From the NCBI GenBank assembly GCA_001465935.1, contig LNKV01000036.1, forward strand, positions 124,001-188,000: DNA of 64,000 bases, read 5' to 3'. Both the position numbers and the translations under genes were made by a program. Under the pieces are notes generated by a model. It searched no databases. It saw nothing but the letters and a program-made list of their open reading frames with translations, and was not told where the DNA came from. Numbering within the stretch: position 1 is the first letter of the stretch; every line of letters begins with the position of its first letter. This document shows, piece by piece, positions 57,401-64,000 of this stretch. Source of the DNA: Clarireedia homoeocarpa (Eukaryota > Ascomycota > Leotiomycetes > Helotiales > Rutstroemiaceae).

Positions 57401-58018
57401 GATACGTGAAGGTGCAGTAGCCGAAGTTGACTCGACAATAGTTGCTCCAAACCCTCTGTCTTCAATAATCTCCGCGATTTTCTCTGCACTCAGTATTGAA
57501 GCGTCGTGTTCTACGATCGCTCGTTCTGATAACAGAGATATACTGAAATGTTTCACTCCTGGTACATCTGCGAATCCTCCTTCAACTGCGGAAGTGCAGG
57601 CCCCGCACGTCATACCCTCCACAGCCAACGTCGTTGTAGTTATTGGCGCATCGTCTGTACTTTGATCGTCGGATTCGTCGCCTTCATCGTATAAAGAGGT
57701 ATTTCGATTGAACATGGGAGATGGTAAGTCGGTAGCTAACACTTCGGCGCCAAAGCCACGATCTTCGATAATCTCTTGTATTTGCTCGGCCGTTACTTTT
57801 TGCGGGTCGTGTATAACCACAGCCCTTTCCATTACCAGGCTTACAGACACATTTCCAACCCCGTCAAGACCTTTAAAACCCGACTCTACAGCCGAAGTAC
57901 ATGCGCCGCAAGTCATGCCTTCAACTTTTAACGTGGTTGTTGCCATATGCGCTGTTGGTGTATCGAGGCTTTTCGAGGCCGGGCCCCTCATCGATACCTT
58001 CAAGTGCGTCGGTGCCAT
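54464..58018 (-). CDS. CCC2: Copper-transporting P1B-type ATPase, Ccc2-like
   Basis: Predicted 1184-residue Cu(I) pump, one exon, probably in the late Golgi, loading copper into secreted oxidases and the iron-uptake multicopper oxidase. Three HMA domains near residues 27-97, 128-198 and 222-290 each carry GMTCGACTSA (MxCxxC). A fourth HMA-like fold near 305-370 (FKLFGVSDAAAATALESKL) lacks the cysteines. The membrane part has eight helices; the ion motif is CPC in VFACPCALGLATP. TGEAMP, the phosphorylation motif DKTGTLTVG, SEHPIGKAI and the hinge GDGINDSPALA are all present. The C-terminus lacks a clear di-leucine signal but ends NTLEHV. ATG at 58018 gives MAPTHLKVSM. The length agrees with filamentous-fungal Ccc2/CtpA proteins, and the gene looks intact. 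Confidence 0.95.
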   Translation of the reverse strand: MAPTHLKVSMRGPASKSLDTPTAHMATTTLKVEGMTCGACTSAVESGFKGLDGVGNVSVSLVMERAVVIHDPQKVTAEQIQEIIEDRGFGAEVLATDLPSPMFNRNTSLYDEGDESDDQSTDDAPITTTTLAVEGMTCGACTSAVEGGFADVPGVKHFSISLLSERAIVEHDASILSAEKIAEIIEDRGFGATIVESTSATAPSRIRKSQRNSTAKKESVATTIVAIEGMTCGACTSAIEGGFKDLEGLVQFNISLLAERAVVVHDPSVLPPEKIAEIIEDRGFDAKILSTQLSTLDQHSAAVTAQFKLFGVSDAAAATALESKLASMPGVNSATVSLAKSRLTVSHQPNIAGLRALVDLIEAQGYNALVADNDDNNAQLESLAKTREITEWRTAFRTSLSFAIPVFLISMVFPMVLPFLDFGSLVVFFPGLYLGDIVCLALTIPVQFGIGKRFYVSAYKSMKHGSPTMDVLVVLGTSAAFFFSVAAMIVSVLAPPHTRPSTIFDTSSMLITFITLGRFLENRAKGQTSKALSRLMSLAPSMATIYADPIAAEKVAEGWDKPTGSGNQSKTDSSQEGNAAEEKLIPTELIQVGDIVILRPGDKIPADGTVTRGETYVDESMVTGEAMPVQKRKGNLLIGGTVNGAGRVDFRVTRAGRDTQLSQIVKLVQDAQTTRAPIQRLADTIAGYFVPAILCLGFLTFATWLVLSHVLSHPPKIFMDEKSGGKFMVCVKLCISVIVFACPCALGLATPTAVMVGTGVGAENGILVKGGAALETATKITQVVLDKTGTLTVGKMSVAKINLVSTWENNEWRRKLWWTILGLAEMGSEHPIGKAILAAAKEELGLGPEGTIDGSIGDFEAAVGNGVSALVEPATSAERTRYRILVGNVRYLRQNNVVVPQEAIDSSEEANLKAAGSSKTATAGTTNIFIAIDGSYTGHLCLADTIKDSAVAAIAVLHRMGIKSAIVTGDQRSTALAVARIVGIPAENVHAGVTPDQKQDIIREFQSRGECVAMVGDGINDSPALATADVGIAMASGTDVAMEAADVVLMRPNELMDIPASIQLARSIFNRIKLNLSWACGYNIIGLPFAMGIFLPFGYHLHPMAAGAAMAASSVSVVGSSLLLKFWKRPRWMEDTLMEEKGQLRKKGRGWGWSGKIIDLYRSVISGRRNKEEGYVPLNTLEHV

Positions 58019-59797
58019 TTTGTGAGAAGAAAGACTGCTGATCTAGCAGCTCTGAGGACGGAGCAGGTGGGATTATGTATTTGGTCTCGTATCGGACGAT
58101 GCGGTACCCGCCGTCTTACTGTGCGTTTACCGTATCAGCTTGCATGAAAGTCTATAGCCGTGAATGGTCGCATTTGGCAGGGTAGTTTTATCGAATGAGC
58201 AGATTTGTCTGACTGGGGAAAGGAACGAACAGAAATAAAATCAATGCGTACAAAAGTATAAAGCCAGAAGAGGAAGACAGAAGGCCGGCTTCTGCATGGG
58301 GCGACCACGCTCACCAAGTATTTGTTGATTCCTCCGGGGTTGTCTTTGTCCATTCAATTCAGTGGGTCGAATCGGGCTTGGAAATAAATAAAGGCTTTGC
58401 GATGGTGTGAGTGAGACCTTGGTGAGCGGCCCCGACGCGGCTGAATTTCTAAGTATGGAAAAATTGGGAAAGGAGCGGGAAGGATAGAGAGGGGAATAGA
58501 AGATGTGAGATGGGAGATGGGAGATGGGAGATGGAAGATAGAAGATGGAAGATAGAATGGGGATATGGGATGTGATGTGTGTTGTGTGTTATGTGATGTG
58601 TGTTATGTGATGTGTGTTATGTGTTATTGATGTTGGGCAGAAAAGAAAAAGAAAGAAAAGATGGAGTTCGTCGGAGAAGAATCAAAGACTTTTCGGGCCT
58701 AGAGATTGGAGGTTGGAGGTTGGAGGGTTGTTTGTAACAAAGACAAAGCACTGGGGCGTCGGTTATTGGGGAAAGATGGTGCCGATGATGCCGCCATGAA
58801 GCAGCGAAATGCGAAATGATAGAGATTCTGGTTGCTGTAGCCGGAGAGCTGAGACAGATGCTGGCTCGGCTAAGGACCTAGGAGTGTCACCTTCACGTTT
58901 CTCAAGTCGATGCGTACTGTACGAAGCACCCGGTCCCCGTCCCCGTACGAAGCAGAGTCCGTAGCTCTACTTGCAAGTTCCAGCTGTTTGAGGTGGGTGA
59001 GATCGAACCCCCTCACTCCCCCCTTCATGGTGGCTCGTTAATTTACCTCGTTAATTCGCCTCTCGATAAGGACACGCAGCGCAATCGTCACGAAGCTTGC
59101 GAATCAATATTTGCGATATTTGCGTGATTTGCGACATGGTTTTCTTTTACAGACATACCGTTACATTTGCCCAAAGATTAGCTCTGCGATTGGAAAGTGT
59201 CCAAAGTCACAAACCAAACCTTCGTCCGAGTTGGTCGACTGGACGAAGATTGCGTCGAAATTGATTATCCCACCATCCTTCCTACTCCCTCTCCCAAGCC
59301 CGAGATTTTTGTATCTGGGTCCTCGTCGTTTGAAAGCCGTTTCGGAAGTGCTTCCTGCTGGGCACTAGTAGATGCGCTAATCCTAAACGAAACAAGCTCG
59401 GTACTTCCGTAGAGCTCGCCTTGATCCATTTGGAGGGGCGTTTACCTACCAGCCAGTACGAAGTACTTATGGAGGGGCGCGAAGCATGGGTTACGCTACT
59501 TGTACCTTGGGTGGATTCTGATACCTGTAATCCGTACTGTCTGCGGGCTGAATACAAACCATCACGTACCTACACGATAACATGTTGGGAGTGTTGTCCT
59601 AACCCATGTCTCGTTAACGCGATATCAGCGATCCCCAAAATAATAGAATGTCCAAATAGTTCGCATGCTCACCCCTGGAGAGAAGGATGTGGGCAACTCG
59701 AGCCGTGTCATGTTCACAATAACAAAAAACATTCTATGCCGCCACGAATTATGCGCTATGCGGACTGCCTGCAGTTGTTTCTCATGATTGACTAAGT
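58019..59797. other. Intergenic region, no gene seen
   Basis: CCC2 promoter, then repeats (GATGGGA)n near 58507-58555 and GTGTTATGTGATGT units near 58570-58626. From 59100 there are several short frames on both strands, none with an ATG-supported family match. Confidence 0.5.
58507..58626. repeat. GATGGGAGA and GTGTTATGTGAT minisatellites
   Basis: Two adjoining blocks of short direct repeats. Confidence 0.85.
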
Positions 59798-61228
59798 CTA
59801 TCTCATACCAATCGTTATTTCCATGCCTCTGTCGATGTCGCTTTCATGACTCTTGGTTCTCCAATTCTTGGGTCTTGTTGCCACCTTCTCCATTGCTCCC
59901 GCACTTTCTGTGTCGCCGCCTCTTTTATACCAGTCTATTGTCAAGTAATTTTCCCGTTCTTCCCTGCTCCCCTTTGCAATCTTGGAAATAAGTGTTCCCA
60001 ATGACAACTCGATGTGTAGTTTCACAATCTGTGAACGGAGTGCGTCAGCTAGTTTACCTCGATGTACTTGAACAAGTGGAACGTACATATGCCATAGGAT
60101 GGAATTGTTGCCACCATCGTGTGCCTTCCGCGATCGCTAGTGTTTCTACACTAATCAACATTGCCTGCATTACATTAGCACTACGTCACAGATTCAATGC
60201 TTTTTTTTCGACATACATCCATCGCAATCGAGATGATCATAAGCCATGAGTTGAAGCGAACAAGCGGCATGTATTTGACCAGTCCATGGTACTTCACAAT
60301 TCGCTGATGCACCATCCGGAGGAAATAGAGGTTGAGTATGATATCTAGGGTGAGTAGGATTCCCTTGGAGACACGATCCCAATAGCTGTTGATCAAAACA
60401 CATCTAATAAATCGAGGTTAATATGAGTTAAGCAATATTTGATCTTCGTTTATGAACACATACATTCTCGCTGATATCGGGTTCAGTTGAGTGGGTAGCC
60501 AAAATGCCAATACTATTTATTGTTAGCTAATGCCCACAATCCTTTTGCTGATCTTTCGCGCCGTACCAGAGATGTTGATGAAACCGATAAATACTGCAAT
60601 CCACCACTTTAGAATGTTAGCACGCAAGCCATCAAGTTCTTGCTATTTAACGCTCTCCTACCTTGGCTCTAGTCACAAGTTCCTGATCGTCTATAACAAG
60701 ACCACATCGACTAATGAGAATCTGGTAGTAAAGCTGCAGCTCTAATATCCATATGATTGATATCAGGACATTGTAAATCACCCTGTCACGAAGTCAGTCA
60801 GTCATTCAATAGCCATTCAGCAGTAAAAGCACTGATTCATCAACTGCACCACAATCTTGATTGTTCCAAAGCATTTTGAGCATCTCAAGTCAACCAACTA
60901 GGTTGGTTTTATAGTATTGTTAGGTAGGCAATGAATCTTGTGCACTCCCGAATGTTGGCATTCCAAAAGCTTGTGTCATTACTTACGATCCTCCGTCCAT
61001 GTATCCATTAATCATAACCCACGTCAGAACACCCATAAAAACGATGACGAATAGATCTAACCATATCATAAAGATGTAGATGCTCTTTTTTGGCTGCTGA
61101 CAAATCTTCGTTTGTCTTAATGCTGCAGTGAATGTCCATATTCCAAACCCGACAGTGAAACCAGCTGCGAGATCTGAAAGTCGTATTTTGACTGGGACTG
61201 CAATAGTAGCGGCGGCGGACGCGGACAT
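59798..61228 (-). CDS. Multi-pass membrane protein, seven exons
   Basis: Predicted 315-residue integral membrane protein of a fungal family without a settled name. Exons in transcript order: 61228-60987, 60782-60662, 60606-60567, 60512-60464, 60403-60217, 60164-60087 and 60028-59798 (242, 121, 40, 49, 187, 78 and 231 bases, total 948). All joins keep frame. Hydrophobic segments include LSDLAAGFTVGFGIWTFTAA, FMIWLDLFVIVFMGVLTWVM, VIYNVLISIIWILELQLYYQ, WWIAVFIGFINIS joined to VLAFWLP, ILLTLDIILNLYFLRMV, WLMIISIAMD and QFHPMAY. Motifs INSYWDRVSKGIL, VKYMPLVRFN and IVKLHIELSLGTLI recur in ascomycete 7-helix proteins annotated only as integral membrane proteins. The C-terminal tail is charged and cytosolic. 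A reading frame survey hides the gene because the exons are very short. Confidence 0.82.
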
Positions 61229-63433
61229 GATCTTGCTACAATTATACACAATCTTTCATCCAGGATATCAATAGAAAGTCGCAGAAGTCTAGAGTAGTTG
61301 GGTGGTGTCAGTGTATTAAACAGTTCCTAGGTCGACCTGCCCCTGATTCGTGCGATGACAGAAGGCATAGGTGAGATGTAGCTGATGTGTGTAGTAAACC
61401 TTAACCAAACCTTATCAGCGCGTTGACTTAATGCTAAAGTTCTGAAGATTAAGGACATTGTAGAGAAAATGGTTGAAACATGCAGGTATATATGATTCGC
61501 AAGCAATCTGAACAATTACTTAAGCAGCTTCACGTTTGCCAGCTTCAAACAGTATGCTCTTATCATCAGCACCGTCGTCTCGTCGTGGATGACAAGCGAC
61601 CTTTTCCCGGATTCCACTGGTTCACAGCTCTCAGAAGAAAATCTTCCACAAAAAACCTCAAGTGCGCATCGTTCACGCTAGACTACACGTACAGTGAAGG
61701 GTCTAGTTAGGCCAGAAGCAAGACCTCGACATCGACGGGTTTTGCGACAGAGCCCAATTAAGGAACGGAGGGAGATTTGATGACCTTTGTGTTTGTGCAT
61801 GTTTCTGGATATGGCAGGTTGTGTGTGTGGTCCGAATGCATATGCTCCTCACTCGAGGAAAGTTGGATTGCATTCCACCTTGGATATGCCAAAGCTGCTA
61901 TCAGCATGATATATCTATATCAAATACAAATACATTCTGGCCCGGCTGTCCCTAGCCTGTGGAGAACGAAGAGCATACCACACTTGATTTCCAGGCACTG
62001 CCCGAAGTTCCTCAATTTCAGCTTCGATGTGTCAGAGCAGAGGTCGAGGGATGGTCTTGTCCACATTTAGCTCAAATGAAGAAAGCCTTCGCCACTAACA
62101 TGCCAAGTTTAGGGGCACTATGGTGCAATGCTACCTATCATAGCTGGCCCTACTCCAGTCTTAGATGATAACTAGCAGAGTGTGAATAGGCTTCGGATGA
62201 GCAAACTTACTCGCTAAGGAGGTCAACGTAAACCTCGATACGTTGGGCCTCGGATGTAGGAGTTTCTGACATCTGCCCCGAGCTCTTCAAGCTCACTGCT
62301 CTACTTTCGTCGCTCCGGCTCGCCTCGTATATTGACTTTGACAACGAAGTCATGTATAGCTTAAGCGCATAATTGCGACCGAGCTATATATTTAGACTAC
62401 AATGATACTACTGTAGTGGTTTTCAGCGAACTTCACCCGGCTCGAGCATAAACCTTCAATGTTCACTAAGTGTAGCCTAGGGCCTGGTGACAATGTAATT
62501 TCAAACAACTGCTTGCACTGCATTTGAACGAGGATATAACTTTTTCCTTGGTCCAAGAGTAGACCAAGAACATCTTGCACTGCGATGAGTGAAATGAGAC
62601 CAAAAGCGGACAATTCGACGTGCCAAGTGACGCTGCAACCGCTTTTGTACCAAGGTAGTACCACCGAGGTATTCAGGATGTCTCAACTTATATGACTCGT
62701 GAATTTTCTGCAAAGAGCGTGTGGTTACGAGGACGCTGATAGGTAGGATGAGGCAAAATGGGGCAGTGACTTTGCCACAATGAAACAATGATACCAGGCG
62801 ACAAGCGAAACCATCGTGAATCTAATTGTCGGCGACAGCAATACGTTATATGTACTTTCTGCCGACATACTAGACGGGCGCGACGGCCCACGAATGTACC
62901 CGGATAACAGCCGTTGGATGTTATCTAACGGATGAAGCCCTGGGCGTGTGTACATGGTGATATAATTCAAAGATGTTGATGTGATGTGGCAGAGGATTTC
63001 CTCAAACGTGGCGTCGGTGGTGGTCGGGTGAATTACAGTGGTGCGCTCATCCCTAGAGTCTCCGTTACAAATACCGTCCTATGCTACTTCTTCGTGTTAC
63101 CGTTATTTTTCCCATTCATCTATGATGGTACTGGGGATATAATTCCATTGATATCCGAGTCGATCTAATCGTTAAAGTGATAGCCGTACAAGCAGTTGAA
63201 AAGTCCCTTCGCGATGAATAGAAATTACATTTTCTTCCAAATTCCCGTGCTCTATTGCATTGTGCCTTCCCTGCCTACGAAGTCTTCCTCAAAGGTCGCT
63301 TGCTACTGTCCATACCTCTTCATACAACGAAAAAAGATTGGCTCCTTCTTGGAACACTGATGAATTCTACAGAGTTGCAGGCACTTATTGATTGAAATCA
63401 ATTGAACTATGACCGGGAACTCCACGAGTGTCA
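61229..63433. other. Gene-poor region with one coding-like fragment
   Basis: No complete gene seen. The stretch at about 61960-62168 (plus) looks coding and is listed separately. Confidence 0.5.
61960..62168 (+). pseudogene. Possible exon or relic of an unknown gene
   Basis: A 69-codon frame without an ATG reads like protein (EHTTLDFQALPEVPQFQLRC, WSCPHLAQMKKAFATN, PSLGALWCNATY). It is preceded by a possible CCTAG acceptor. I cannot find a matching upstream exon or start, and no family is named. It may be a relic or an internal exon. Confidence 0.25.
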
Positions 63434-64000
63434 ATGGCGTCTTTAACTACAAGATCTTCGAGAAGATCTGAAGGACTTGCGACTAAATCCGGAAACATGG
63501 TCGCAATGATTGATCCAGGCAACAAACATAATCTTCACGCGCATCACAATCAATCCAATATTAAAAGTAAGAAACGAGCGCGATATTCCATGGACAGTGA
63601 TGAACACCTCCCACACGAGAAAAGAAGAAGGCTTGTTATCGAGATCGAGTCGAAGATAAAACCATTGCAGCGAAATCGATCTGTCGTTATCAAGCCAAAC
63701 GCGAATTCCGACATTGCTACCTCTGCGAAGTCCACCAAACCACCTCAAATTGTTACACCACCAGATGTACCGACGACTCTGCCAACGCAACTGACTCCTC
63801 CATCACAACCTACGAAGCACCAGTCTAAAGTCGCGAATGGCATCAAACATGAGCTGAACAGATTACAGGTCAAAGGGGTTGATATAAAAGATGAAAAGCG
63901 AAAGCTCCGTTCACAGGAAGGGACGAAATTCAAAAGTGACTTGTCTCAATATTTCCCAGAATATGACGAAGTCATTGGAAACGTACCAAAGGAAGAACGT
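63434..64000 (+). CDS. Unidentified, probably nuclear protein, 5' part only
   Basis: An open frame runs from the ATG at 63434 (MASLTTRSSRRSEGLATKSG) to the window end, 189 codons without a stop; the upstream stop TGA is at 63410. Another in-frame ATG is at 63497. The chain is basic with nuclear-localisation-like KSKKRAR and EKRRRLVIEI stretches, then Pro/Thr-rich (PPDVPTTLPTQLTPPSQP), then a conserved-looking block starting LRSQEGTKFKSDLSQYFPEY and ending DEVIGNVPKEER at the edge. The last part feels like the start of a folded domain in a chromatin or nuclear protein, but I cannot name it. A survey that requires a stop codon would miss it. Confidence 0.7.
   Translation, partial: MASLTTRSSRRSEGLATKSGNMVAMIDPGNKHNLHAHHNQSNIKSKKRARYSMDSDEHLPHEKRRRLVIEIESKIKPLQRNRSVVIKPNANSDIATSAKSTKPPQIVTPPDVPTTLPTQLTPPSQPTKHQSKVANGIKHELNRLQVKGVDIKDEKRKLRSQEGTKFKSDLSQYFPEYDEVIGNVPKEER

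Noticed and set aside
57024..57665. 213-codon plus-strand frame
   Set aside because: Antisense shadow of the metal-binding domains; its internal repetition mirrors the repeated HMA domains.
58980..59020. B-box-like GGTTCGATCTC on the minus strand
   Set aside because: No A-box or cloverleaf around it.
59421..59795. 124-codon plus-strand frame with many cysteines
   Set aside because: Starts on TTG without signal peptide or family match; overlaps short frames on the other strand equally well.

Overview
The window is fungal nuclear DNA. Genes are compact and on both strands. Introns are short (about 47 to 200 bases) with GTAAGT-like donors, CTAAC/CTAAT-like branch sites and YAG acceptors. The protein families point to a filamentous ascomycete (Pezizomycotina): homeobox/C2H2 factor, CYSTM protein, 2EXR proteins, DUF3112-type membrane protein, myosin-1 with SH3 and acidic tail. 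My guess is a Leotiomycete, but that is inference from general protein resemblance. All exon joins were worked out by hand from splice motifs and codon phase, with no transcript evidence.

Left part (1-20.5 kb), mostly conserved genes: the 3'-incomplete composite transcription factor (minus), a single-pass membrane protein (minus), a CYSTM protein (plus), an 815-residue proline-rich/thioredoxin/transglutaminase-like protein (plus), a basic low-complexity protein with a pentapeptide repeat (plus), Cdc45 (minus, 3 exons) and a flavin monooxygenase (minus, 4 exons).

Middle part (20.5-33 kb), accessory and AT-rich: a decayed coding relic, two 2EXR proteins facing tail to tail between inverted copies of a short palindromic repeat, a strongly AT-rich stretch with a tRNA-like relic, an intact DapA-family aldolase, tandem repeats, and an intact four-exon S58 (DmpA-type) aminopeptidase.

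Right part (33-64 kb): a three-exon membrane protein, myosin-1 (six exons, the first only ATG), mitoribosomal protein mS38, a frame-disrupted M48 peptidase divergent from a kinase-fold protein lacking its catalytic residues, a gene-poor stretch with degenerate tandem repeats, a Sif2/Rmd1 family protein, a DUF3112-type membrane protein, microsatellites, a Ccc2-type copper ATPase, a seven-exon membrane protein, and the 5' part of an unidentified gene running off the right edge.

Functionally there is no operon-like module. The housekeeping genes cover replication (Cdc45), actin and endocytosis (myosin-1), mitochondrial translation (mS38) and copper delivery (Ccc2). No polyketide or peptide synthetase core is present, so I do not call a secondary metabolite cluster. 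No tRNA, rRNA or CRISPR was found. The points most worth a second look are the thioredoxin-transglutaminase fusion, the acidic TEDS residue in myosin-1, the pseudokinase/pseudopeptidase pair, and the inverted palindromic repeats around the 2EXR genes.
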